Shown piece after piece: positions 15,594-24,709 of a stretch of DNA of 64,000 nucleotides; position 1 is the first letter of the stretch, and each line of letters starts with the position of its first letter. Location: assembly GCA_963837655.1 (NCBI GenBank), contig CAWIOK010000001.1, forward strand, positions 434,001 to 498,000. The letters run 5' to 3'. Both the position numbers and the translations under genes were made by a program. The notes beneath the pieces were generated by a model, which saw nothing but the letters and a program-made list of their open reading frames with translations, searched no databases and was not told the DNA's origin. Source of the stretch: CAVVSD01 sp963837655 (GTDB lineage: Bacteria > Actinomycetota > Thermoleophilia > Solirubrobacterales > Solirubrobacteraceae).

Positions 15594-16835
15594 TCAGTTC
15601 CCCCGCAGCACCTGCTGCCGGTTGCCGGTCCCGGGATCGCGCGGGATCCCGAACGTCTCCGCGGCGATCTCCCGGTACGCGAAGTCCCGCAGCTGCGTGT
15701 TGCGGTGCCCGGCGATCATGGCCATGTCGCGGAACATCCGCTGCATGCGCTCACCGTCGCGCGTCGAGCTCGACCCGGCGGTCCGCCAGATGTTCTGCTC
15801 CATCGCCTCCCAGGCGAAGATGTACGCCTCCCGCGCGATACCGCCGACGAGCCAGTCGTCGGCGTAGCTGAACGGGATGCCCTTGTCCGCGGCCCGCTCG
15901 CACAGCTCCATGTGCATGTCGGCTGCGCGATACAGCGCGGCCTGCGCCATCGAGAGCTTCACCTTCGCGGCGCCGAAGTAGCGCTGGAAGTCCGGATCGT
16001 GGAAGCGCGGCATGAACGGCGGCAGCGGCGTCTGCTTCGCTCGCAGCTCGTTCTCGAGCTGGTCCAGCGCGTTGAAGCCGGCGCCGATGATCGCTGCGCC
16101 GAGCGACATCGTGAACGGGCCCATGGAGCGCCCGAGGTACATGGGGTTGCCGTGCAGCCGGTAGCCGTCGGTCCCGTCGTCGCTGGCCATGTCGACCATG
16201 AACGCGCCCTCGATCGCCCAGTGGGCGGGGATCGTCCCGCCGTCGAACGTGATGCTGTGCGAGCCCGAGCCCTTCAGGCCGATCGTGTGGCCCCAGTCGT
16301 TCTCCATCTCCCACACGCCGCGAGGCGCGTAGAACAACAGCAGCGGCCCTGGCGGACCGCCCGGCTGCTCGCCCGGCGTGAGCGCCTGGCCCATGTAGTG
16401 CGTGGAGTACGGGATGCCCGAGCAGTAGGCGACCTTGCCGGTCAGCGACCACCCGTCGTCCGTCGGCTCCGCCACGCCGATCGGCGCGGCGACCGACGCC
16501 GCGCGGAAGTCACCGTCGCCGAAGATCTCGCGCTGCGCCTGCTCGGGCCACCAGGAGCCGAGCTGCAGCGCGTGACCCGACGCGAGCCCCATGCACCAGG
16601 CGGTCGACGGGCACCCGCGTGCCATCTCGACGGTGAGGCGCATCATCGTCGGAACGTCGAACTCGTAGCCGCCGTAGCGCCGGGGGATGTAGAGCCGGTA
16701 GAACCCCGCCCGCTGGAACTCCTCGTGCATCTCGGGCGAGTAGTAGGTGCGCTCCTCGGTCGCCGCCTGCTCGGCGATCAGCCTCGGACGCAGCGCGATG
16801 GCGCGGTCGATGAGGGTCTGCGGCTCCACGGTCAT
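15594..16835 (-). CDS. Acyl-CoA dehydrogenase-fold flavin monooxygenase (HpaB/DszC type)
   Basis: The 413-residue protein has the acyl-CoA-dehydrogenase fold: an N-terminal helical region (FYRLYIPRRYGGYEFD), a central beta domain with WSLTGKVAYCSGIPYS and IGLKGSGSHSITFDGG, and C-terminal helices with NIWRTAGSSSTRDGERMQRMFRDMAMIAGHRN. There is no catalytic Glu of true acyl-CoA dehydrogenases that I can see. The closing motif fits the group D flavin monooxygenases that use FMNH2 from a separate reductase. I chose ATG 16835, in an ATGA overlap with the upstream SDR; the two form a two-gene operon. The likely substrate is an aromatic or polycyclic compound. Confidence 0.85.
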   Translation of the reverse strand: MTVEPQTLIDRAIALRPRLIAEQAATEERTYYSPEMHEEFQRAGFYRLYIPRRYGGYEFDVPTMMRLTVEMARGCPSTAWCMGLASGHALQLGSWWPEQAQREIFGDGDFRAASVAAPIGVAEPTDDGWSLTGKVAYCSGIPYSTHYMGQALTPGEQPGGPPGPLLLFYAPRGVWEMENDWGHTIGLKGSGSHSITFDGGTIPAHWAIEGAFMVDMASDDGTDGYRLHGNPMYLGRSMGPFTMSLGAAIIGAGFNALDQLENELRAKQTPLPPFMPRFHDPDFQRYFGAAKVKLSMAQAALYRAADMHMELCERAADKGIPFSYADDWLVGGIAREAYIFAWEAMEQNIWRTAGSSSTRDGERMQRMFRDMAMIAGHRNTQLRDFAYREIAAETFGIPRDPGTGNRQQVLRGN

Positions 16836-17677
16836 GTGAACGTCGGCGCTTCCGGTGGGACGTTCTCGGTGATCCACCGCAGCCTGTTCTTCGCCGCTTT
16901 CTCCGCCTCCTCAGGGTGCGTGAGGATGTAGAAGCGCTTCTCGCGGATCGCCTGGACGACGAGGTCGGCGACGTCGGCCGGCGGCATGCCGTTCTTCGCC
17001 CCCATCGTCGTGAGCTCGATGAGCTGCGCGCGCGACGGATGATCCAGCGACGACGGGACGTGGTCGGGCCGGTTGCGCTCCGACCAGGGCATCTGGGTGG
17101 CGATCATGCCCGGGCAGAGGACCGAGACGCCGATCTGCTCGTCGCCCGCCGCGAGCTCGTGGAAGAGCTCCTCGCTGATGCCCACCACCGCGTGCTTGGC
17201 CGCCACGTACGGCGCGGCCGTGAGGAAGTAGGAGTCCAGGCCGGCGATCGACGACGTGTTGACGATGTGCCCGTCCGGCGCGTGCTCGCGCAGCAGCGGC
17301 AGGAACGTCTTGATGCCGTAGATCGTCCCGAGCAGGTCGACGCCCAGGACCCAGTCCCACGTCTCGGCGGGGATGTCGGCGAACGTCGCGCCGCTCTCCA
17401 CGCCGGCGTTGTTGCACACGACGTGCACCGCGCCGAACGCGGCGATGGTGCGCGCGGCGAGTGCCTCGACCTCCTCCAGGCGCGAGACGTCGGTCTTCAC
17501 GCCGACGACGTCGCCGCCCGCGTCCGTGAGCTCCTGCACCGCGGTGTCCAGCGCCCCCTGCTCGACGTCGGCGAGCACGACCTTCATGCCCTCCTGCACG
17601 AACCGCTCCGCGAACGCGCGGCCCATGCCGCTGGCAGCGCCCGTGACGACCGCGACCTTCCCCTCCAGCTGCTCCAC
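16832..17677 (-). CDS. Short-chain dehydrogenase/reductase
   Basis: This classical SDR of 281 residues has TGAASGMGRAFAERF (NAD(P)-binding), CNNAGVESG near residue 85, Ser in VNTSSIAGLDSY and the catalytic motif APYVAAKHAV (YxxxK). The C-terminal extension YILTHPEEAEKAAKNRL is typical of SDRs acting on larger substrates. GTG 17677 is preceded by a good ribosome site (gaggaggacc). It is directly coupled to the downstream monooxygenase through an ATGA overlap. Confidence 0.92.
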   Translation of the reverse strand: MEQLEGKVAVVTGAASGMGRAFAERFVQEGMKVVLADVEQGALDTAVQELTDAGGDVVGVKTDVSRLEEVEALAARTIAAFGAVHVVCNNAGVESGATFADIPAETWDWVLGVDLLGTIYGIKTFLPLLREHAPDGHIVNTSSIAGLDSYFLTAAPYVAAKHAVVGISEELFHELAAGDEQIGVSVLCPGMIATQMPWSERNRPDHVPSSLDHPSRAQLIELTTMGAKNGMPPADVADLVVQAIREKRFYILTHPEEAEKAAKNRLRWITENVPPEAPTFT

Positions 17678-17899
17678 CCTGGTCCTCCTCAGTTCCGATG
17701 CGAAGACGGGCATCCTCTCATCCGCAGGGATGAGGAACGCGCCGAGGCCGGTCCCGGCGGCCGATGACGGCGTGCGTGGCACGGGCGAAGGTCCATGCAT
17801 GACGATCCGGCTGCTCGGCCAGGACCTCCCCGACCAGCGAGCGATCGCCGAGCCGGGATCCGGCGAGGAGGCGATCGCGCTCGCCGAGAACGGCCTCGT

Positions 17900-18330
17900 C
17901 TCACCGAAGGGCCGCGGCCTCGATCGACTGGTTCGCGCCCTGCCCCAGGTGGGGGACCATCGGGTGGGCGGCGTCGCCGAGCAGCGTGAGCCGCCCGACC
18001 GTCCAGCGTCCCAGCGGCTCGCGGTCGTGCAGCGCCGAGCGGTGGGGACGAACCCGACGAAGTTCAGCAGCGTGTCGCCGCGGACCGGATACACGAGGAA
18101 GTGCCGGCCCTCGCCCATCCACAGCAGGCTCGCCTCGACCGGCCAGCCCGGCAGGACGACGCGCGGCACGAGGCCGCGGTAGGCCACCGAGCCCGATGGC
18201 ACAGGGCTGGATGCCTCGACGACGTACTGCTGCAGCGCCGAGTGGATGCCGTCGGCGGCGATGACGACGCGTTGGCGCAGGACAGCCCGCCGATCCCTCC
18301 GCCTACGATTGCCACGCGCAGGTCGGTCAC
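17900..18330 (-). pseudogene. Remnant of an FAD-dependent monooxygenase (salicylate hydroxylase type)
   Basis: Three collinear fragments are visible. From GTG 18330 comes VTDLRVAIVGGGIGGLSCA, the FAD-binding N-terminus. This jumps frame at about 18280 to LRQRVVIAADGIHSALQQYV (the DG motif), skipping about 130 residues usually between them. It continues to LLNFVGFVP and jumps again at about 18050 to LGRWTVGRLTLLGDAAHPM, then VPHLGQGANQSIEAAAL (the GD motif), with no recognisable C-terminus beyond. The gene is roughly a third of normal size with at least two internal deletions, so it is a decayed gene. It sits between an SDR and the divergent NmrA-like gene. Confidence 0.82.
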
Positions 18331-18361
18331 GCGCCGGATCGCGTATTGCTGGACAGAACGC

Positions 18362-19231
18362 ATGCCAGATAACAGAACACCCATCGCCATCACCGGCGCG
18401 ACCGGCGGCCTCGGCCGCCTCGTCGTGCGCCATCTCGCCGACCTCGGTGCGCCGATGCGCCTGATCGTCCGCGATGCAGCCAGGGCGCCGCATCTCCCCG
18501 GTGCGGAGGTCGTCACCGCCGAGTACGAGGATCCCCACGCGCTGCGCGCGGCCCTGGAGGGCGTGCGCACGGTGTTCCTCGTCTCCGCCCACGAGGCGGC
18601 AGATCGCATGGATCTTCACCGCAGCGTCGTGTCCACGATCGCCGAGGCGGGCGTCGAGCGCGTCGTCTACACCTCGTTCCTGGGCGCCGCACCGCAGGCG
18701 TCGTTCACGTTCGCGCGCGAGCACGCGCTGACCGAGCGCGCGATCCGCGAGGCGGGGCTCCAGCTGACCGCGCTGCGCGACGGCCTGTACGGCGAGTACG
18801 CGCCGCTGCTCGTGCAGGACGGCGTCATCCGCGGGCCCGCCGCCGGCGGGCGCGTCGCGTGGGTCGCGCGCGAGGACATCGCGCGCGTCGCGGCGACCGT
18901 CCTGACCACCGAGGGGCACGAGGGACAGGTCTACGAGGTGACCGGCCCCGAGGCGATCACGCTGGCCGAGACGGCGGAGATCCTCTCCGAGGTGAGCGGG
19001 CGCCCCGTCCGCTACGAGGAGGAGACCGTGGAGCAGGCGAGGGCCTCTCGGTCGTACGCTGAGGACTGGGAGATCGACGGGTGGGTCGGGACGTACGTCG
19101 CCATCGCCACTGGCGAGGTGGGCGTCACGAGCCACTCCGCCGAGCTCCTCACCGGCCGCCGGCCGTGGACGCTCCGCGAGCTGCTGCACGCCGAGCCCGA
19201 GCTCATCGCACCGCTGACGAAGGACGGATAG
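18362..19231 (+). CDS. NmrA-like NAD(P)-binding protein (atypical SDR)
   Basis: The 289-residue protein starts at ATG 18362 with AITGATGGLGRLVVRHLADLG (Rossmann motif). It continues with VRDAARAPHLPGAEVV and VYTSFLGAAPQASFTFAREHALTERAIREAGLQLTALR, the layout of NmrA-family and quinone oxidoreductase-2-type SDRs. Its 31-bp gap to the pseudogene start at 18330 is a divergent promoter region. It lies 4 bp before the ThDP enzyme and is probably its operon partner. It may reduce a quinone or act as a redox sensor; the substrate is unknown. Confidence 0.85.
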   Translation: MPDNRTPIAITGATGGLGRLVVRHLADLGAPMRLIVRDAARAPHLPGAEVVTAEYEDPHALRAALEGVRTVFLVSAHEAADRMDLHRSVVSTIAEAGVERVVYTSFLGAAPQASFTFAREHALTERAIREAGLQLTALRDGLYGEYAPLLVQDGVIRGPAAGGRVAWVAREDIARVAATVLTTEGHEGQVYEVTGPEAITLAETAEILSEVSGRPVRYEEETVEQARASRSYAEDWEIDGWVGTYVAIATGEVGVTSHSAELLTGRRPWTLRELLHAEPELIAPLTKDG

Positions 19232-19235
19232 CGCC

Positions 19236-20837
19236 ATGGCAACCATCACCACCACCACGGTCCGCGACGCGACGTTCGACGTCCTCCGCGAGCGCGGTCT
19301 CACCACCCTGTTCGCCAACCCGGGATCGACCGAGATCCAGCTGCTCTCCGGTCTTCCTGAGGACCTGCGGTTCGTGCTCGCCCTGCACGAGGCGTCGGTC
19401 ATCGGCCTCGCGACGGGCCTCGCGCTCGCGACCAACGAGCCGGCGCTCGCGATCCTCCACACCACGGCCGGGCTGGGCAACGCGGTCGCGGCGCTCGCGA
19501 CCGCGCGGGTCAACCGCGCGCCGCTCGTCGTGATCGTCGGCCAGCAGGACCGCCGCCACCTCGCGACACAGCCGTTCCTGGCCGGCAAGCTCGACGGACT
19601 CGCCGGCGAGTACCCGGTCTCCGTGGAGCAGCCCGTCCGCGCGCAGGACGTCCCGGGCGCGATCTCCCGCGCCTACCACGCGGCCCGCACGCACCGCGGC
19701 CCCGCGCTCGTGATCGTGCCGATGGACGACTGGATCGCGCCGGCCGACGACGAGCTGCGCGTCGCCGCCCCGAAGCGGCTGCGGTACGCGACGCAGGCCG
19801 ACGCGGAGGCGGTGGAGGAGCTGGCGGCACTGCTGGAGGGCGCCGAGAACCCGGCGATCGTCGTCGGCGCCGGCGCGGACGACCCCGAGACGTGGGCTGC
19901 GCTCGTCACCCTGGCCGAGCGGCTCGTCGCCCCGGTCTGGCAGGAGGCGTTCACCGCGCGCGCCGGCTTCCCCCAGGACCATCCCCTCTTCGCCGGGTTC
20001 CTGTCGCACGCCCGCGACGGGCTGCGCGCCCAGCTCGGGGGCCATGACGCGATCCTCAGCGTCGGCGCGCCCGTGTTCCGCCAGTACGCCTACGTCCCCG
20101 GCCCGCTGCTGCCCGACGGCACCGTGATCGGCCTGATCACCGAGGACGCCGACGAGGCGCATCGCAGCCCGGCCGACGTCGCGCTGCTCGCCCCGCCCGC
20201 CTCCGCGTGCCGGCTGCTCGCCGAGCGCGTCGCGGTGCGCGACGCGCAGCCGCCCGAGGGCCAGGTCGTGCCGCCGGCGCCCGCGCCGCCCGCCCCGGGC
20301 GAGCCGATGGTCGCCGGCCACGTGCTCTCCGCGCTGGCCGAGCGGCTGCCCGCGAACGCCGTCGTGCTCGAGGAGTCGCCGTCGAACCGTCCCGAGCTGC
20401 AGACGCGTCTGCACGCCCGCCAGCCGATGGGCTTCGTGAGCGCCGCCATGGGCGGGCTGGGCTTCGGGCTGCCCGCCGCCGCAGGTCTGCGGATGGGTCT
20501 GCCGGACCGGCCGGTGGTGGCGATCCTGGGCGACGGCGCGTCGCTCTACGCCATCCAGGGCGCGTGGACCGCGGCCCGCGAAGGCATCGGGATCCTCTGG
20601 GTGATCATGGCCAACGGCCGCTACGCGATCATGGACCGACTCGCCGAGATGGAGGGCGCGCACGGCCCGTGGCCGGCGTTCGAGGAGGTGGACGTCGCGG
20701 CCATCGCGCGCGGCTTCGGCTGCCCCGCCCAGCGGATCTCCGACCACGACGAGCTCCTGCGCGTGCTCGACGAGGTCATCCCGACCCTGGCGCAGCGGCG
20801 CGAGCCCCTGCTGCTGTCGGTCGACATCGCGCCGTAG
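19236..20837 (+). CDS. ThDP-dependent enzyme, benzoylformate decarboxylase-like
   Basis: The 533-residue enzyme has three thiamine diphosphate domains. Catalytic residues known from Pseudomonas benzoylformate decarboxylase align as Ser31 (NPGSTE), Glu52 (LHEAS, activates ThDP) and His75 (ILHTTAGLG). The fourth, His281, is replaced: APVFRQYAYVPG has Tyr where FRYHQY has His. The diphosphate-binding motif is GDGASLYAIQGAWTAAREGIGILWVIMANGRYAI. A 2-oxoacid decarboxylase or carboligase is likely, but the missing His means benzoylformate need not be the substrate. Confidence 0.83.
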   Translation: MATITTTTVRDATFDVLRERGLTTLFANPGSTEIQLLSGLPEDLRFVLALHEASVIGLATGLALATNEPALAILHTTAGLGNAVAALATARVNRAPLVVIVGQQDRRHLATQPFLAGKLDGLAGEYPVSVEQPVRAQDVPGAISRAYHAARTHRGPALVIVPMDDWIAPADDELRVAAPKRLRYATQADAEAVEELAALLEGAENPAIVVGAGADDPETWAALVTLAERLVAPVWQEAFTARAGFPQDHPLFAGFLSHARDGLRAQLGGHDAILSVGAPVFRQYAYVPGPLLPDGTVIGLITEDADEAHRSPADVALLAPPASACRLLAERVAVRDAQPPEGQVVPPAPAPPAPGEPMVAGHVLSALAERLPANAVVLEESPSNRPELQTRLHARQPMGFVSAAMGGLGFGLPAAAGLRMGLPDRPVVAILGDGASLYAIQGAWTAAREGIGILWVIMANGRYAIMDRLAEMEGAHGPWPAFEEVDVAAIARGFGCPAQRISDHDELLRVLDEVIPTLAQRREPLLLSVDIAP

Positions 20838-20878
20838 GGACGCTTAAGCCGCCTGGACGGATTGCCGAAAAGGGGCGT

Positions 20879-22630
20879 GTGGATGTCCTCTCCCTCAGGG
20901 ACGCCCGCGCCGCTGTCGCACGCAACGGCGCGGTGCTCCGCGCGCTCGAAGCGCACGTCGAGTCGCTGCACCGTGCCGGCGAGGACCTCGGCGCGGCCGC
21001 CTGGTCGCAGATCGCCGGCGAGTTCGCGCACCGCAACCATCCCGGCCGCTTCACCTCGCCTCGCATCGAGGAGGTCCTCGCGCGGATCGGCGCGACCCTC
21101 CCGCCCGTCCCGGCGCAGCGCTCGCGCAGCGTGCGCCGCGTCCTGCACGTCCTCACGGAGGCCTACAACACCGGTGGCCACACCAAGCAGGCGATCCGGT
21201 GGATCGCGCGTGACGCCACGCGCGTCCACGACGTCGCGCTGACCGCGCCGCGCCCGGCGCCGGCCGAGCTCATCGACGTCGCCCACGCGATCCACCCGCT
21301 CCACGGGCACGACCTGCTCGCGCGTGCGAGCGCGCTGCGGACGCTCGCCGCCGGCTACGACCTCGTCGCGCTGCACATCCACTGCTGGGACGTCGTGCCC
21401 GCGCTCGCGTTCGCGGGACGCACCGACGGCCCGCCCGTCGTCCTGCTCGATCACGCCGACCACCTGTTCTGGCTCGGCGCCGGGGTCGCGGACGTCGTCA
21501 ACAACGGCCGGCGTCCGTGCGTCGAGGTGCAGGTGCACCGGCGCGGCTTCGGCGAGGACCGCTCGGTGCTGCTGCCCGTGCCGGCCGATCCCGGCGTGCG
21601 CGAGCAGTCCAAGGACGAGGCCAAGGATCTGCTCGGCGTCCCGCGGCCGGCGCGGGTGCTGCTCACGATCGCGGTGGAGCACAAGTTCGCGCCCGTCCTG
21701 CGGCCGACGTTCTTCGACGCCGCCGCCGCCGCGCTGGAGGCGTGCAAGCAGGCGATCCTCCTCGCGATCGGCCCGAGCCCCGAGCATCCGGGCTGGCCCG
21801 AGCTCGCCGCGCGCTTCCCCGGCCGGGTCCACGCGCTCGGCCGCCAGCACCCGTCGGCGCTGCAGCGCGTCTGGGATGCGGCCGACGCCTACCTGGACTC
21901 CTATCCCTTCTCGTCGAACACGAGCGCGATCGAGGCGGCGATGCACGGCATCCCCGTCGTCTCCTTCGCCCCCGATCCCGAGGCGCAGGGGATGCTGCTC
22001 ACGAACGACCCCGGCTTCGAGTCCGACGTCGTGCGCGCCGCCGATCCCGCGTCCTACGGCGCGGCCGTCGCCGCCCTGCTCGCCGACCCGGGCGACGTCG
22101 GCGAGCGCCAGCGCGCGGGCGCCGAGGCGATGCACACCGGCGACGCCTGGCTCGGACTGCTCGAGACCCTGTACGCGGGTGCCCTGACGAGCGAGCCGGC
22201 CCGACCGCCGGCCCCCACCCCGCACGCAGAGGCCGTCACGCAGTGGGAGCTCGTCCACCACCTCCTCTTCGAGGCAACCGGCGTCACCTGCTCCCTGCGC
22301 CAGGCCGTCCGCGACCAGATGGCCGTCCTGCCGCTCGGGCTGCAGCCCAGCTGCACCGAGGAGCTCGACGCGCAGTGCCGCTGGACCGGCGTGGCCGTCG
22401 CCGGCGACGGCGTCGACGCGCTGCCGGGCGCCGTCGGCGAGCTGCGCGCGATGCACCTCGCGGGGGTGCTGGAGCGCTGCATCGTGACCGTCCCCGCCGC
22501 CCGCGTCGACGACGCCATCCCCGTGCTCGAGCGGTCGCTCGCCGAGGGCGAGGACTTCCCGCTGGACCTCGTGACCGCCGACGATCCCAGCGAGACGCTG
22601 GGCCTGGACCGAGCACTCCGCGTCGCATGA
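20879..22630 (+). CDS. GT-B-type glycosyltransferase, first gene of the LuxC/LuxE glycan operon
   Basis: The 583-residue protein starts at GTG 20879 after aaaagggg, a good ribosome site. About residues 80-460 look like a GT-B enzyme: RVLHVLTEAYNTGGHTKQAIRWI, a middle HADHLFWLGAG, and YPFSSNTSAIEAAMHGIPVVSFAP, which resembles donor-binding loops. The C-terminal 120 residues are of unknown type (WELVHHLLFEATGVTCSLRQ). No membrane segment is visible. It opens a nine-gene cluster in which each gene overlaps or nearly touches the next. It probably builds a surface glycan; donor and acceptor are unknown. Confidence 0.7.
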   Translation: MDVLSLRDARAAVARNGAVLRALEAHVESLHRAGEDLGAAAWSQIAGEFAHRNHPGRFTSPRIEEVLARIGATLPPVPAQRSRSVRRVLHVLTEAYNTGGHTKQAIRWIARDATRVHDVALTAPRPAPAELIDVAHAIHPLHGHDLLARASALRTLAAGYDLVALHIHCWDVVPALAFAGRTDGPPVVLLDHADHLFWLGAGVADVVNNGRRPCVEVQVHRRGFGEDRSVLLPVPADPGVREQSKDEAKDLLGVPRPARVLLTIAVEHKFAPVLRPTFFDAAAAALEACKQAILLAIGPSPEHPGWPELAARFPGRVHALGRQHPSALQRVWDAADAYLDSYPFSSNTSAIEAAMHGIPVVSFAPDPEAQGMLLTNDPGFESDVVRAADPASYGAAVAALLADPGDVGERQRAGAEAMHTGDAWLGLLETLYAGALTSEPARPPAPTPHAEAVTQWELVHHLLFEATGVTCSLRQAVRDQMAVLPLGLQPSCTEELDAQCRWTGVAVAGDGVDALPGAVGELRAMHLAGVLERCIVTVPAARVDDAIPVLERSLAEGEDFPLDLVTADDPSETLGLDRALRVA

Positions 22631-23262
22631 TCGCCTTCGCCAGCTGCATCGGATCGATGGAGAAGTTCTCGGCCCAGGCCGCCCCGGCGCTGAACCGGAC
22701 GCTGGAGGCCGACAGCGTCTTCGCCGAGCTGACGACGGACTCCTCGATCCACGAGGTCTACAACGAGGCGCTCGAGCACTTCTCGACCGTCGACGGCCTC
22801 GAGGCGCTCGTGCTCATGCACGACGACGTCGAGGTGCTGGCGCCCGAGCGCTTCTGCTCGCGCGTGCGCACCGTGCTCAGCGACCCCTCCATCGCGATCG
22901 CAGGCGTCGTCGGAGCGCGCGGCGTCAGCGGCCTGGCCTGGTGGGACGGGACGATCGCAGGCTCGGTGGCCGAGACCCGCGGCGTCGTCGAGGGCGACCT
23001 GGAGAACCGCGACGTCGACGCGGTCGACGGGCTCATGATGGTCCTCTCGCCATGGGCCGTCCGGAACCTCCGCTGCGACACCGCGACGTTCTCCGGCTTC
23101 CACGCCTACGACGTCGACCTCTGCTTCCAGGCCCGGGCGGCCGGGCATCGCGTCGTCGCGGCCGACCTCCCGGTCTTCCACCACACGAAGGGCGGCTACG
23201 GGGACACGGCCGCCTGGCAGACGGCCGACGCCGCGTTCCGGGCCAAGTGGAGCGAGGCGTGA
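22627..23262 (+). CDS. Glycosyltransferase of the StrF-like GT2 group
   Basis: The 211-residue protein has a GT-A-type pattern: IAFASCIGSMEKF at the start, EVYNEALEHFSTVDGLEALVLMHDDVEVL (substrate loop followed by the DxD-like HDDVEV), and a C-terminal GFHAYDVDLCFQARAAGHRVVAADLPVFHHTKGG (acceptor and metal His motif). It overlaps the previous GT by ATGA. It is probably the second sugar transferase of the cluster, or it modifies a sugar in place. Confidence 0.78.
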   Translation: MIAFASCIGSMEKFSAQAAPALNRTLEADSVFAELTTDSSIHEVYNEALEHFSTVDGLEALVLMHDDVEVLAPERFCSRVRTVLSDPSIAIAGVVGARGVSGLAWWDGTIAGSVAETRGVVEGDLENRDVDAVDGLMMVLSPWAVRNLRCDTATFSGFHAYDVDLCFQARAAGHRVVAADLPVFHHTKGGYGDTAAWQTADAAFRAKWSEA

Positions 23263-24434
23263 GCCGCGTCCTCGTCGAGCACGACGGCGATCTCGACGCC
23301 CTGCGCGCGGTGTGGGCGGAGGAGGCGACGTTCGCCTACCTGCCGCGTCGCTCCGCGCTCTCGGAGGCGGAGGTGGGCGCCATCATCGCCGGCCTGCCCG
23401 GCGAGCTGCGCACCGGTCACGTCGCGTTGCTGACCTCGGGCAGCACCGGCGCGCCGAAGCTCGTCGTCGGCGCCCGCGCACGCGCGGCGGCGCTCTCCCG
23501 GGAGCTGCACGCGGCCCAGGACAACGAGCCCTGCGCGCAGACGATCCTGGCCCTCCCGCTCAGCTACTCGTTCGCGTTCGTCAACCAGTGGGTCTGGGCG
23601 ACCGAGCACGGGCGCGAGCTCGTCCCGACCCGCGGGCTCGCCGATCCGCGGTCGCTGCGGGCCGCGCTCCAGGACGCGCGCGACGCGATGCTCTGCCTCG
23701 TCGGGGTCCAGGGCGGTCTGCTGGCCAGTGCGTTGCACGGAGCCTCGTTCGAGGGCGTCACACGCCTGCACTTCGCTGGTGGCCGGTTCCCGCAGGCGCA
23801 CCTCCCCGCACTCCGCCGCCTCTTCCCGCGCGCCGCGATCACGAATAACTACGGCTGCGCGGAGGCGATGCCGCGGCTGACGTTGCGCGCCGCCGAAGCC
23901 GCCCACGATGCGTCGGACATCGGCGCTGCGCTGCCGGGCATCGAGCTGCGCGCCGACGACGCCGACCGGCTCCTCTTCCGCAGCCCCTACGGCGCCGTCG
24001 CCGTCCACGAGGCGGGCGCGCTGCGCACGATCGCGCCCGGCGAGTGGGTGCCCAGCGGCGATCTCGCCGCGCCGTCGGGCGACGGCTGGCGCCTGCTCGG
24101 GCGCGCCAACGAGGTCTTCAAGCGCCACGGCGAGAAGGTCTACCTCCCCGCCGTCCTGGACACCGTCGGCAACGCCTGGAACGGCGAGACCGGCGTCTAC
24201 CGCACCACCGACCGCGGCGGCGAGGACGGCTACGTCCTCGTGCTCGCCCCAACCGCCGAGTCGGCCGACGTACGTGGCGTGCTGCGCGCGCTGCGCTCCC
24301 ACCACGCCCGCGCGCAGTGGCCGCTGCGCATCGAGACGACCGCCCAGCTCCCCAGGCTCGCCAACGGCAAGGTCGACAACGCCGCGCTGGGCCGCCCGGC
24401 CGACCGCGCCGTCGCCTGGGACCAACGCATCTGA
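23259..24434 (+). CDS. Short AMP-dependent ligase lacking the usual N-terminal region
   Basis: The 391-residue adenylate-forming enzyme starts at GTG 23259 (GTGA overlap). Motif A3 LLTSGSTGAPKLVV is at about residue 60, whereas in a normal acyl-CoA or fatty-acyl-AMP ligase it lies near residue 170. NNYGCAEAMPRL (A5), SGDLAA...GWRLLGRANEVFKRHGEKVYLP (A7/A8) and the catalytic Lys in LPRLANGKVDNAAL (A10) are all present. It probably activates a small acid and loads it on the ACP encoded next door. Loss of the N-terminal region is a real oddity since the gene overlaps its upstream neighbour. Confidence 0.82.
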   Translation: MSRVLVEHDGDLDALRAVWAEEATFAYLPRRSALSEAEVGAIIAGLPGELRTGHVALLTSGSTGAPKLVVGARARAAALSRELHAAQDNEPCAQTILALPLSYSFAFVNQWVWATEHGRELVPTRGLADPRSLRAALQDARDAMLCLVGVQGGLLASALHGASFEGVTRLHFAGGRFPQAHLPALRRLFPRAAITNNYGCAEAMPRLTLRAAEAAHDASDIGAALPGIELRADDADRLLFRSPYGAVAVHEAGALRTIAPGEWVPSGDLAAPSGDGWRLLGRANEVFKRHGEKVYLPAVLDTVGNAWNGETGVYRTTDRGGEDGYVLVLAPTAESADVRGVLRALRSHHARAQWPLRIETTAQLPRLANGKVDNAALGRPADRAVAWDQRI

Positions 24435-24448
24435 CGAAGGACCCGCCT

Positions 24449-24709
24449 ATGACCGACCCCACCGCCACTGCCACCACCCGCGATCGCCTCGACGAGCTCC
24501 TGCTCGACGTCTTCCTGCTCGAGCCGGAGGAGCTGCACGACGGCCTGCGCCGCGACGAGCTCGAGACGTGGGACTCGCTCGGGATGGTGTCGCTCGCCGT
24601 CGGCGTCGAGGAGGCACTCGGCTACCACATGACGCCGGAGGAGGCCGCCGAGCTGGCGTCCGTCGCCGACCTCGTCGCGCTCCTGCGTGCGCGCGGGATC
24701 GACGTCTGA
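24449..24709 (+). CDS. Acyl carrier protein
   Basis: The 86-residue protein has the ACP helix pattern and the phosphopantetheine site at Ser43 in LETWDSLGMVSL, followed by VGVEEALGYHMTPEEAAELASVADLVALLRARG. Acyl chains would be carried on the attached 4'-phosphopantetheine. I chose the ATG at 24449, 14 bp after the AMP ligase stop. It is a dedicated carrier for that ligase and for downstream enzymes, not the housekeeping FAS ACP. Confidence 0.9.
   Translation: MTDPTATATTRDRLDELLLDVFLLEPEELHDGLRRDELETWDSLGMVSLAVGVEEALGYHMTPEEAAELASVADLVALLRARGIDV

Noticed and set aside
17373..18182. Plus-strand 269-residue ORF across the monooxygenase remnant
   Set aside because: It is antisense to the SDR and the remnant, has no domain and has a biased Arg/Pro/Ser composition.
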